In this document: one piece after another, positions 1 to 9,081 of the stretch | How the letters are laid out: each line of letters opens with the position of its first letter | Numbering within the stretch: the first letter of the stretch is position 1 | Assembly: GCA_030429235.1 (NCBI GenBank) | Contig: JAUIDB010000017.1 | Location: 1 to 64,000, forward strand | Length of the DNA stretch: 64,000 nucleotides | Direction of reading: 5' to 3' | From: Thermoanaerobaculia bacterium | GTDB lineage: Bacteria > Acidobacteriota > Thermoanaerobaculia > Multivoradales > JAIOJS01 | Position numbers and translations under genes: made by a program | Notes under the pieces: model-generated | The model's database searches: none | What the model saw: only the letters and a program-made list of their open reading frames with translations | Told to the model about the DNA's origin: nothing

Positions 1-182
1 TCCGCCGACGGTCGGTAGTCGCTCGAGTCGAGAAGTGACGCTGAGACCCGTAGCCCCACGCTGATCGAGAGTACGGGTAGAGATTGACCGACGGGCCTTG
101 GTGTGCGAGCGGAGGGGAGTTCCAGCGGCGGGGCTCCTACCGCGAACGGTATCCCAGGGCTTACAGTGCTAGATTCGGCGGA

Positions 183-3100
183 ATGGAAGCCATGGCCATT
201 CTGCTGGGACTGCTCGGGCTCGCCCTGCTCTTTGGGCCGTCGATCTCTGCGGTCGTGCTCTCGGTCCGCATGCGTACCGCTCGACGGCGGATCGACGACC
301 TCGAGACCGAGTTGGAGCGTGTACGGCACCAACTCGAATTGCGCACCGGCTACCTGCGGCGCGAAGTCGAAACGCTGAAGGGTGGAGCAGGACTCGGCCC
401 TCCGGACGAGACCACGCATCCCGCAGACCCGTCGCTCGACGATACCGCTCCACGAGCGACTGACCGCGTAGCGGCCGTCCGCCGCGCGGCGCCCACCGTG
501 GAATCCGAGGTTGATCGTCATCTGGTGGCGAGTGAAGAAACCGCATCGGACCACGAACCGCCGGATGCGGTACCGAGCGACAGAGCGGGGACGAGCGACG
601 AGGAACCAGAGCTCGAGGCCCCGATGCCTCCGGTGGTACCTCCGGTGCCGACCGAGACGGAACCGCCGAAGCGTCCTGCGATCGATTGGGAGCACTGGGT
701 CGGGGTGCGTGGAGCCGCGGTGCTGGGAGGCATCGTCCTCGCCTTCGCGGCGCTGTTGCTCCTGAAACTGTCGATCGAACGCGGCCTGATACCGCCGCCG
801 GTGCGCGTCCTGATCGGGTATCTGGCGGGAATCGCCGCGCTGGTGGCCGGTCAGTGGCTCCGGCCTCGGGGGTACGCGGCGACGGCCAACGCCCTCGCCG
901 GGTCCGGCACCGTCATTCTCTACGGTGCGACCTGGGCCGGACATCGTCTCTTCGGTCTGTTCGGTGGCCCAGTAGCCTGGGGCATGATGGCGCTGGTGAC
1001 GGTGGCGGCCTGCTTATTGGCCTGGCGCACGCGCTCGAAGGTGGTGGCGGGACTGGGACTGGTGGGTGGTTTCGCATCGCCTCTCCTGCTCGGGGCTGGA
1101 TTCGAACATCCGATCGGCCTCTTCGGGTACCTCTTGTTGCTGGATCTGGGTCTGCTGCTCCTGGCGCGGAGCCAAGGATGGCGACGGTTCGGCACGGTGT
1201 GTCTCGGCCTGACGGCCCTCTACCAAGCGGCCTGGATTCTCGACACGCTCGACGCCGGCGACAGTGTCTGGTTGGTGCTCCTGGTTCTTGGGGCGACGGC
1301 ATTGCTTTTTGCCGGGGTCCTCGAGGGGTTTCGGCGCCGTTCCGGAGTGTCGATAGGATCGCGCGATGCTGCGCTGGGAATCCTGCTTCCCTTCTGTTTC
1401 GTGCTGTACCTCGCGAGTCGATCGGATCTCGGAACCCATCTCGCTCCGCTCGCCCTCCTGATGGCGCTGCTCAGCGCCGCCGCTTTGTGGTTGGCGCCCC
1501 GACTGGGTCCGCCCTGGGCGCCGGCCGCGGCCGGTCTGGCGGCGGCCGCAGTGGTCTGGGTCTGGTTGACGGAGACTCCTCTGGACGAGACGTTGGCCTG
1601 GGAGATGGCGGCGGTGGCGATCGGGCTGGGGGCCCTCTTTCATCTCGGTCTCGAGGCATGGCGAAGGCGGGGCCGGGAGCTGGCTCCCGCCACCGCCTGG
1701 GCCGCTCCGCTGACCACGGCTGCCCTGCTCGCGGCGACCATCCCTTACGGTTCCGAACTCCCGGCCCATCCCGCGGCCTGGTGGTGCGTGTGGCTCGGGC
1801 TGGGAGGGTTGCTCGTCCGTCAGTCGGTTCTACTGTCCGATGGCCGACCGATGCTGGCGGGTGCCTTCGGTGCCGGTCTCGCTCTGGTCGTCCAGCTGGA
1901 TTCGGCGGGGCGCTACTCCGAGTTTCCGCTGGTGCCCGCCTTCCTGGCGGTGGCGTTCCTCGCGGCGACCGGGCTTCAGTGGTTCGCGTCGCGGTTGGGA
2001 GGAGGCCCGCTCGCGGCACCGGCCCAGCGAGCCGCCCTTCTCTTCGCTGCTCTCTTCGGTTTGACCCTGGCCGGCGATGCCACTGGTTTCATGCCGCCGA
2101 CCGTGTTCTTCCCGGTCTGGCTGCTGTTCGCGGTGCTCGCCAACCTGGCGATCACTCGGTTGGCGGATGGTCGGCTGTACTGTGGCTCCTTGGCCCTGTT
2201 CGCCTTCGGTTTTTGGACCTGGACCTTTTTCGACGGTTCCCGTCCCGATTGGCCGGGCTTCGAGCTGCTCGCTCTCGGGGTTGGTTCCTTCGCGGTTCTC
2301 CTCTTCACGGCCTGGCCGTTTCTGACGCGCCAGGTCTTCTCGGAAGATCGATGGGCCTGGTACGGCTCAGCCTTGGCTGGTCCCCTCTACTTCCTGCCCT
2401 TGGCGGATCTCTGGGAACGACGGTTCGGCGATGCCGCCATCGGCGTTCTGCCAGTTCTCTTGGGCGGCGTGTCCTTGTTTGCCACGCTCTACGGACGGCG
2501 AGAGGAGGTCGGCGATCGCGCCCAGCGTCGCCGCAACCTGGTCTGGTACTCCGCCGTGGCTCTCTGTTTCGTGACCGTGGCGATCCCCCTACAGGTCGAA
2601 AAGGAGTGGGTGACCCTGGGTTGGGCGTTGAACGGCTGGGGACTGATCCAGCTGTGGCGGCGCCTCGATCATCCCGGACTGAAGTACCTCGGGTTGGGTT
2701 TGTTGACCGTAGTCAGCGTGCGCCTGGTGGCGAATCCCGAGGTTCTCGGCTACCACGTCGGCGACGGCCTGCCGATTCTGAACTGGCTGCTCTATACCTA
2801 CCTGATTCCGGCCGCAACCCTCGTGCTCTCGGCTCGGACGTTGTATCCATTGGAAGCGGAGCGGAGGAGGTCGTGGGAGCCGGGGCAGGGTTCGACCCGG
2901 GCCTGGGGTGCGGTCGGCTGTGGGCTGGCGGCGATCCTGGTGGTTTTCGCCTGGATCAACCTGACCATCGTGGATGCCTTCTCGGAGGGCGGACGACTCG
3001 TTCTGAGCTGGGAGCGAGAACCCGCCCGTGATCTCACGCTCTCCCTGGCCTGGGCGATCTATGCCCTGGCCCTGCTCGGACTCGGCCTGCGCCGCCGCAG

Positions 3101-3281
3101 CAGTGCCCTCCGCTGGCTCAGTCTAGTGTTCTTGCTGTTGACGATCGCCAAGGTGTTCCTGCACGACCTGGGTGCCCTGGAGGACCTCTACCGCGTAGCT
3201 TCTTTGGTCGGATTGGCCTTCTCGCTCATCGTCGTCTCCCTCTGCTACCAGCGGTTCGTCTTTCGGGAGAGAAGGCCCTGA
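183..3281 (+). CDS. DUF2339 polytopic membrane protein
   Basis: Predicted inner-membrane protein of the DUF2339 family, whose function is unknown. The chosen ATG at 183 (a second ATG follows at 192) gives 1032 residues: a membrane helix at about 4-27, a short charged coiled coil at 33-60, an acidic Pro/Glu-rich linker to about 175, then a run of hydrophobic helices to the C-terminus. That order and length are usual for the family. An upstream in-frame ATG at 84 would add 33 residues before the first helix and looks non-native. It is followed with overlap by a DUF3999 gene, its common partner in other Gram-negative bacteria, so the two probably act together in the envelope. Bases 1-182 hold nothing I can name. 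Confidence 0.88.
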   Translation: MEAMAILLGLLGLALLFGPSISAVVLSVRMRTARRRIDDLETELERVRHQLELRTGYLRREVETLKGGAGLGPPDETTHPADPSLDDTAPRATDRVAAVRRAAPTVESEVDRHLVASEETASDHEPPDAVPSDRAGTSDEEPELEAPMPPVVPPVPTETEPPKRPAIDWEHWVGVRGAAVLGGIVLAFAALLLLKLSIERGLIPPPVRVLIGYLAGIAALVAGQWLRPRGYAATANALAGSGTVILYGATWAGHRLFGLFGGPVAWGMMALVTVAACLLAWRTRSKVVAGLGLVGGFASPLLLGAGFEHPIGLFGYLLLLDLGLLLLARSQGWRRFGTVCLGLTALYQAAWILDTLDAGDSVWLVLLVLGATALLFAGVLEGFRRRSGVSIGSRDAALGILLPFCFVLYLASRSDLGTHLAPLALLMALLSAAALWLAPRLGPPWAPAAAGLAAAAVVWVWLTETPLDETLAWEMAAVAIGLGALFHLGLEAWRRRGRELAPATAWAAPLTTAALLAATIPYGSELPAHPAAWWCVWLGLGGLLVRQSVLLSDGRPMLAGAFGAGLALVVQLDSAGRYSEFPLVPAFLAVAFLAATGLQWFASRLGGGPLAAPAQRAALLFAALFGLTLAGDATGFMPPTVFFPVWLLFAVLANLAITRLADGRLYCGSLALFAFGFWTWTFFDGSRPDWPGFELLALGVGSFAVLLFTAWPFLTRQVFSEDRWAWYGSALAGPLYFLPLADLWERRFGDAAIGVLPVLLGGVSLFATLYGRREEVGDRAQRRRNLVWYSAVALCFVTVAIPLQVEKEWVTLGWALNGWGLIQLWRRLDHPGLKYLGLGLLTVVSVRLVANPEVLGYHVGDGLPILNWLLYTYLIPAATLVLSARTLYPLEAERRRSWEPGQGSTRAWGAVGCGLAAILVVFAWINLTIVDAFSEGGRLVLSWEREPARDLTLSLAWAIYALALLGLGLRRRSSALRWLSLVFLLLTIAKVFLHDLGALEDLYRVASLVGLAFSLIVVSLCYQRFVFRERRP

Positions 3282-5341
3282 GTTCCGCCCTGTTTCGCCC
3301 GTGGGTTCTGGCAGCCACCTGGCTGTTGGCATCGCTGACGACCGCGGCGTCGTTTGCCCAGTCGTCCCCTCGGCTCGAGACGCTCTTTCCCAACCAGGCC
3401 CCGATCGAAGCCGAGGCTGGGGTCCTGACCCGCGTTCCCTTGCCTCCTGAGGTGGTCGCGGAGTGCCGTCCCGACCTCTCCGATCTTCGAGTCTTCGATG
3501 GCGCTGGTCGAGAGGTACCGTTTCTGATCGACACCGCGCGCTCCCTGGAAGAGAGCCTGCACGTGTCGGAGACGTTCCGTCCCCGCGTCCTCGACGTCAA
3601 GGAGAGCGAGATGCGGCCCGAGACGGGGCCTTCGACGCGTCGGGAGCAGTACCGTCTGCAGCCACCGCCCGCCGGTACGGCCGGTACGGTCTGGAGCCTC
3701 GGCCTGGAGGGCGGACCCTCTCGCTTCGTGCTCCGGGTGGAGGTGACCGCGCTCCTCCGTGATGGTGGCGAAGAGCCGCTGGTCACCGCCGGCTCGGTCT
3801 GGCGCCTACCTCGGGGCCGCGAGCACCTCGAACTGACCCTGCCAGAGTTGCCCGAGGCTACGGCGGCTTTGCTCGTTCAACTGGAGGGAGAGCAGGACGG
3901 CTACGTGAATCCGAGGTTCCAGCTCGTCAGTCGACGGCGACTGGACAGCCGCCTACGCTCGGAGATCCCGTTGACCATCCTCGGCTTCCGGCACGAGGGG
4001 AGCAAGACCCTGGTCGACGTCGATCGCCCCCGCGGACTGCACCTCGATCGACTGCGGCTCTCGACGTCGACCGACAGCTACCACCGTGCGATCGAGGTCT
4101 GGGACGCGGGGCCGGGGCGGCAGGACGAGGTCCTGGGACAAGACGAAGTGCTGCGGCTTCCGGCCCTGGTGCCGGTGGTCGACGACGAGTTTCCGATCGG
4201 GCCGGCCACTGGCGATCGGCTGCGTCTGGTGATCGAGAACGGCGACAGTCCACCGCTGCACGATCTCGAGCTCTTCGCGGTGACCTCTTCGCCCCATCTG
4301 CTGGTGACCCTGCCGGCCGGGGGAGCCCAGGGTGCGCTGCTGCGATTCGGCGGAGGACGGGCGTTTCGCCCCCACTACGACCTGGCCGGTCTGACCACGG
4401 GGCTGCCCGCTACCGGGCACGAGGCCAACCTGGTGTTGAGCTATCGCGATCCCGCCCGATTCGCCCGCGGCCGCCTGGGAGAGATCAGCCGCAATCCTCT
4501 GTTCGATCCGACTCCGGCCTTGGCGTTTGCCCACCGGGCGGGAGCCGACCTCGCGACCTCGAGCTTCTCCCATCGCCGGACGTTGGTGGCCAATCCCTCG
4601 GCCGAGGGGTTGAACCGGATGGACCTCGGGCTGGCGGACCTGGCGGTGGCGCGCCCCGACCTCGCCGACCTCCGGATCGTCAACGGTGAAGCCCGGCAGT
4701 GGGCCTACCTTCTCGATACCCGGGCCGCGTTCACGGACCTGGAACTCGAGGTGGGCGAACCCTCGACCGAGGCGGGGCGCAGTCGCTATCCCCTGACCTT
4801 GCCGGCTTCACCCGCCACGATGACTCGGTTGACCCTCGAGAGCGACATTCCCTACTTCGATCGGTCCTATACCCTGATGGGGTGGTTTGACGGCGAAGAA
4901 CGGAGGCTGGCCGCGGGCCGCCTCGTCCGACGGATCGGAGACCCCCGGCCGTTGACTCTGCGGTTCTCGACATCGAGGATCGATCGCTTGGAGCTAGAGA
5001 TCGAGGATGGAGACGATGCCCGGCTGGACTTCAGCTCGGCAATCGGACGGTTCCCGGTGCCTCGGGTCTACTTCGCGGCGCCGGCTGGTCCGTACGTACT
5101 CTTGCTCGGCGATGGCGAAGCGTCGGCGCCGCAGTACGAACTCGAGCGAGTACGGGATGTGGTGCTGGCGGTCGAGGGCGGACCCGTCGCGGCCGGGGTC
5201 CTAGAGGGCAACCCGGATCAGGGAGTGGTCTCCCGGTGGTCGGCAGCGGAGTGGCAGCGCATCCTGCTCTGGTTGGTGCTGGTCGGAGCCGTCCTGGTCC
5301 TCGCGGGGATGGTGTTTCGGCTGGCGAAGGCGGGGCCTTGA
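3278..5341 (+). CDS. DUF3999 membrane-anchored periplasmic protein
   Basis: DUF3999 family protein, partner of the upstream DUF2339 gene; molecular role unknown. It is mostly beta-rich and periplasmic, with one C-terminal membrane helix encoded at about 5255-5325 and a short basic tail. Two similar segments (3466-3540 and 4654-4725, each a 'PDL.DLR' stretch ending in a Leu-Asp/Ile-Asp-Thr motif) suggest an internally duplicated module. The first conventional start is TTG at 3326, which cuts a signal peptide in half. The reading frame is open upstream, and a CTG at 3278 forms a CTGA overlap with the DUF2339 stop, follows a purine-rich GGGAGAGAAGG, and gives a complete signal peptide ending Ser-Phe-Ala-Gln. 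I prefer 3278; the exact start is uncertain. Confidence 0.82.
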   Translation: MSSALFRPWVLAATWLLASLTTAASFAQSSPRLETLFPNQAPIEAEAGVLTRVPLPPEVVAECRPDLSDLRVFDGAGREVPFLIDTARSLEESLHVSETFRPRVLDVKESEMRPETGPSTRREQYRLQPPPAGTAGTVWSLGLEGGPSRFVLRVEVTALLRDGGEEPLVTAGSVWRLPRGREHLELTLPELPEATAALLVQLEGEQDGYVNPRFQLVSRRRLDSRLRSEIPLTILGFRHEGSKTLVDVDRPRGLHLDRLRLSTSTDSYHRAIEVWDAGPGRQDEVLGQDEVLRLPALVPVVDDEFPIGPATGDRLRLVIENGDSPPLHDLELFAVTSSPHLLVTLPAGGAQGALLRFGGGRAFRPHYDLAGLTTGLPATGHEANLVLSYRDPARFARGRLGEISRNPLFDPTPALAFAHRAGADLATSSFSHRRTLVANPSAEGLNRMDLGLADLAVARPDLADLRIVNGEARQWAYLLDTRAAFTDLELEVGEPSTEAGRSRYPLTLPASPATMTRLTLESDIPYFDRSYTLMGWFDGEERRLAAGRLVRRIGDPRPLTLRFSTSRIDRLELEIEDGDDARLDFSSAIGRFPVPRVYFAAPAGPYVLLLGDGEASAPQYELERVRDVVLAVEGGPVAAGVLEGNPDQGVVSRWSAAEWQRILLWLVLVGAVLVLAGMVFRLAKAGP

Positions 5342-5430
5342 CGCAAACCGCTCGGCCCCCGAGTCGGGAACCCAAGGGCTGGGCGTAGGCTCCACACCAT
5401 AGGGGAGGACGCTGGCGGTCGGGAACTCGA

Positions 5431-5994
5431 ATGCCGAGCCCCGAGTCTCAGGTACCGATGCTACGTTGGGTGGTACTCCTGGTGTCGGTTCTTCTGCTGC
5501 CGAGCGGTGGTGCGGCCGCCGAATCCGAGACGATTGGCTGGCGAATCGAGGTGCGCAAAGAAGAGCGCCGGCTACGGCTGTGGCGAGACGGTGTCCTCGA
5601 AGCGACCTATCCGGTCGGACTCGGCTTTTCGCCGCGGGGAGACAAGATCCGAGAAGGCGACGGGGCGACCCCCGAGGGCAGCTATCGGGTCTGCGTCAAG
5701 AACCCTCAGAGCCGGTACCATCTTTCGTTGGGGATCGACTATCCGAACCCTGACGACGCGAGGCAGGCGCTGGAGGAGGAGAGGATCAGCGCCGAGCAGG
5801 AGGCGGCCATTCGTCGGGCTCACCGCCAGGGGATCTGTCCGCCGTGGAACACCGACCTCGGCGGCGAGATCTTTCTGCACGGTCGAGGGGCCGGGGCGGA
5901 TTGGACGCTCGGTTGCGTGGCTCTAGAGGACGAGCACATCGAGGTTCTGTTCCGCCAGGTTCCGATCGGCACGCCGGTCGACATCGTCCCCTGA
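5431..5994 (+). CDS. L,D-transpeptidase (YkuD fold)
   Basis: Periplasmic L,D-transpeptidase family protein, expected to cross-link peptidoglycan or attach proteins to it through a cysteine acyl-enzyme. The catalytic signature is complete: His150-Gly, then Thr-Leu-Gly-Cys162 within the HG...GCVAL block, in a 187-residue protein of ordinary YkuD size. A signal peptide (Leu/Val-rich, ending Gly-Gly-Ala-Ala-Ala) follows. A second ATG at 5458 begins directly at the hydrophobic core and may be the true start. It lies 89 bp after the DUF3999 gene, and an MltA transglycosylase lies downstream, so this stretch is rich in wall enzymes. Confidence 0.9.
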   Translation: MPSPESQVPMLRWVVLLVSVLLLPSGGAAAESETIGWRIEVRKEERRLRLWRDGVLEATYPVGLGFSPRGDKIREGDGATPEGSYRVCVKNPQSRYHLSLGIDYPNPDDARQALEEERISAEQEAAIRRAHRQGICPPWNTDLGGEIFLHGRGAGADWTLGCVALEDEHIEVLFRQVPIGTPVDIVP

Positions 5995-6041
5995 GCGGAG
6001 CGCGAGGGGGGCCGAGACCGTCCTGGCGGTAGGATCGGCAG

Positions 6042-9035
6042 ATGACAGCCTGTTCCTTCCGGCGCTGCCTCTTCTGGGTCGCCGGGATCCTGACTGCGGT
6101 GCTCGCCGGGGCGCAGAGCCGCGACTACGAGCGAGGGTTTCGGCTCATCGACACCTTCGGCTCGGAGGACTTCGATGCGGCTTCGCAGAACTGGCAGGTC
6201 ATCGAAACCGAGCCGGGCCTGGTCTACGCCGGGAATCTCCACGGCCTGCTGGAGTTCGACGGAGAGACCTGGAGGCTGATCACACTACCGAACGGAGCCG
6301 CCGCTTTGTCGCTAGCGGCTGACGATCGTGGGCGGCTGGCGGTGGGCAGCCACGACGACTTTGCGGTGCTCGAGGCGGATGCGAGTGGAGTCGCCCGTTT
6401 GAGGTCCCTCGTGCCGCTCATCGAACCCGAACTGGAAGTGATCGGGGCCGTCGTGGCCGTACATGCCGTCGACGACGGCTTCCTGTTCGTGTCCACCGAA
6501 CACGTCTTCCACTGGTTGCGCGAACCGGATCAGGTCGTGGTCGATCCCGTGGGGCTGCCCGCCGATCCGAGACGACGGTTCGATCGCCCCTCCAGCTTCC
6601 AACTCGGGGCAGGGGTCGCGCTCTGGACCTCACGGGGTCTCGTGCAGTGGACGGATGGCGAGTTCGCACCGGTGGAGGAGTGGGATCCGCGTGTGGATCC
6701 GGATTTCGTAGTGGAGCGACCGGATGGCAGCTGGTTGGCCTACTCCGCGGACGCGGGATTGCTGCGATTCGTGCCCGGACACGGGCTCGCGGCGCTAGAG
6801 ACCGAGACCTCGAGCTGGCTGCGGGACGCGGCACCGACGCTCGCGGTCGCCCTCGACGACGGCCGAGTCGCGGTGGGTACGCGGGGAGCGGGCATCGCGA
6901 TTCTGGATGGTGACGGGGCGATTCTAGAGATCATCGACCCAGAGCTCGGACTGCCGGGCACGGTCGTGATGAACCTCTCCGTGGGACGGGACCGGGCGCT
7001 CTGGGTCGCTACCGATGTGGGTCTCGCACGAGTACCGCTGTCGAATCGCATCAGCTACTTCGACGAGCGGGCCGGGATTCAGGGGCACTGTCTGTCGTTC
7101 CATCGGTACCGGGGAGAGCTCTATCTTGGCACCATGGCCGGGGTCTTCAGGTTGCTCGCGACGCCCGCTAGCGAGTCCGGCGCCCGGGCCCACGCCGTGC
7201 CCCTGTCCAACGCTACGACGGGACCCACCTTCGTGATGATCACGGTCGCGGACGAGCTGCTCTTGGGGGGAGCCTACGGAATTGCGGTCGTGGGTCCGAC
7301 CGGGGATCCCAATCTGGTGGACGGCCTCGCTGGCCTGCGGGTCTACGGCTTACATCCCGATCGGTTCGAGCCCGATCTCGTATGGGTCGGCCTCCGCGAG
7401 GGAATGGGAGTTCTGCGGCGGGAGGCCGATCGATGGGTCTTCAGTGGCCTGCTCCCGGGTCCTCGCCTGGTGCGCGGATTCGCCCAGCCCCAGGCGGACG
7501 AGCTGTGGGCGGCGACCGTATTGGAGGGGGTTCTTCGCTGGCAGCGGGAACCCGCCGCGCCCGGTGACTGGCCCCGACTCACCTTGGTCGACAGTTATCT
7601 GACCGACCGGGGCGAGGTGGCGATCGCGGGTCTCGAGCGCGGTCCTCGAGTGATCGCAGCCGACGAGGTCTGGGAATGGGACGAGGCCGAGCAGGGCTTT
7701 CGGCGAGAACCCGAGTTGCTGAGCGCGCTGGCCGAGGAGTCGGCCGCCTTCTTTCGGATGGTGGATGGCGAGAACGACGATCTGTGGCTCAATACCGCAC
7801 CTCCTACCGTGCTGAGCCGGTCGTCAGTTGCTCCTGGCTCGTATCGCCTCGAACATCCCCTGGTCGGGCTTCCTGGCCGGGATCCACCGTACCTCTTTCG
7901 AGACGCCGGAACTCTATGGATCGGCAACGAAAAAGGGGTCTTCCGCTACGAGCTTGGCTCGCGGTCTCCCCAGTCGCCGCGGACGGCTCCCAGGATCCGT
8001 CGACTGACGGCAGACGACCAGGTGCTCTTTGGCGGGGCCGACGTGCCGGTTCAGCTCCAACTACCGGCCGAGCGTCGGCGGCGCTTTCGTTTCGAGTTCG
8101 CTTCGCTGGTGTACGGCGTTCCCTCGCGCTACCAGTACCGGCTCGATCCCGTCGACGGGGATTGGTCTGCCTGGACCGAGGCTTCGTCGGTCGAATTCAC
8201 CAACCTCGCCGCGGATGACTATGTCTTCCGAGTTCGCTCGCGATCCGTTGGCTCTGAGCCGAGCGCAGCCGCTCGGTTCTCTTTCGTGGTCAGGGCCCCC
8301 TGGTACGGCACTCCCACCGCCTGGTTGGCCTTCAGTGCCGTGGCCTGGCTGCTGCTGGCTCTGGTTGTGAGGTTGCGCCACCTGGCGTTGCGACGACGGG
8401 CCAGCCAGTTGGAGGGGATGGTCAGCGAGAAAACGGCAGAGCTCGCTGAGAGCATCGAGCGCTTGCGGCTGGCCAACGCCACCGTCGAAGAGAAAAACGC
8501 ACTCTTGGCCGAAGCGAACGACCGATTGCGGAATCTGTCGCGGCAGGATGGCCTGACCGGCATCGCGAACCGTCGCCGACTCGAGGAGGTGCTAGAGAGC
8601 GAGTGGAATCGAGCGATCCGCTCGCGCCAGCCCCTGGCCCTGATCCTGGTCGATCTCGATCACTTCAAGCGACTCAACGATTCGGCCGGTCATCAGGAGG
8701 GCGACGTGGCCCTCCAGCGGGTCGCTCGATTCCTGCACGAGAACCTTCGGCGGACCAGTGATCTGGTAGCTCGCTACGGTGGTGAGGAGTTCCTCATCGT
8801 CCTGCCGGCGACCGATCGCGAGGGCGCCCGGCAGTTTGCCGAGTTCCTTCGTGCCGGGATCGAAGGGTTGGCGTTGGTGCATCCAGGGGTCGATGCCGGA
8901 AGCCTGACCGCCAGCTTCGGGGTCGTGGCAGAGGTACCCGCGCTGGGGCAGGTACCCACCGATCTCGTGCAGCGCGCGGACCGCGCCCTCTATCGAGCCA
9001 AGGCCGCCGGCCGCAACCGGGTCGAGTTCGACTGA
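6042..9035 (+). CDS. Sensor diguanylate cyclase: beta-propeller, Y_Y_Y, GGDEF
   Basis: One-protein sensor predicted to make cyclic di-GMP in response to a periplasmic signal. The order is: signal peptide, two-component-regulator propeller repeats over about residues 30-640 (repeated 'W.AT..GL..', 'LYLGT..GV' strands), a Y_Y_Y domain at about 670-745, one membrane helix at about 760-783, a coiled coil, then a GGDEF domain from about 833. The active loop reads Gly-Gly-Glu-Glu-Phe at about 913-917. An Arg-Thr-Ser-Asp inhibitory I-site sits exactly five residues before it, so both catalysis and product inhibition look intact. This architecture is usually found on histidine kinases; here the output is c-di-GMP. 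The ligand is unknown. Confidence 0.93.
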   Translation: MTACSFRRCLFWVAGILTAVLAGAQSRDYERGFRLIDTFGSEDFDAASQNWQVIETEPGLVYAGNLHGLLEFDGETWRLITLPNGAAALSLAADDRGRLAVGSHDDFAVLEADASGVARLRSLVPLIEPELEVIGAVVAVHAVDDGFLFVSTEHVFHWLREPDQVVVDPVGLPADPRRRFDRPSSFQLGAGVALWTSRGLVQWTDGEFAPVEEWDPRVDPDFVVERPDGSWLAYSADAGLLRFVPGHGLAALETETSSWLRDAAPTLAVALDDGRVAVGTRGAGIAILDGDGAILEIIDPELGLPGTVVMNLSVGRDRALWVATDVGLARVPLSNRISYFDERAGIQGHCLSFHRYRGELYLGTMAGVFRLLATPASESGARAHAVPLSNATTGPTFVMITVADELLLGGAYGIAVVGPTGDPNLVDGLAGLRVYGLHPDRFEPDLVWVGLREGMGVLRREADRWVFSGLLPGPRLVRGFAQPQADELWAATVLEGVLRWQREPAAPGDWPRLTLVDSYLTDRGEVAIAGLERGPRVIAADEVWEWDEAEQGFRREPELLSALAEESAAFFRMVDGENDDLWLNTAPPTVLSRSSVAPGSYRLEHPLVGLPGRDPPYLFRDAGTLWIGNEKGVFRYELGSRSPQSPRTAPRIRRLTADDQVLFGGADVPVQLQLPAERRRRFRFEFASLVYGVPSRYQYRLDPVDGDWSAWTEASSVEFTNLAADDYVFRVRSRSVGSEPSAAARFSFVVRAPWYGTPTAWLAFSAVAWLLLALVVRLRHLALRRRASQLEGMVSEKTAELAESIERLRLANATVEEKNALLAEANDRLRNLSRQDGLTGIANRRRLEEVLESEWNRAIRSRQPLALILVDLDHFKRLNDSAGHQEGDVALQRVARFLHENLRRTSDLVARYGGEEFLIVLPATDREGARQFAEFLRAGIEGLALVHPGVDAGSLTASFGVVAEVPALGQVPTDLVQRADRALYRAKAAGRNRVEFD

Positions 9036-9081
9036 AGAACTCGGGGTGGTGACGGCCCCTCGGTGCCGTTAGGCTTCGTCG

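Noticed and set aside
686-3031. 781-codon frame inside the DUF2339 gene
   Set aside because: Arg/Gly/Ser-rich composition and no domain; it is an out-of-frame shadow of a clear membrane protein.
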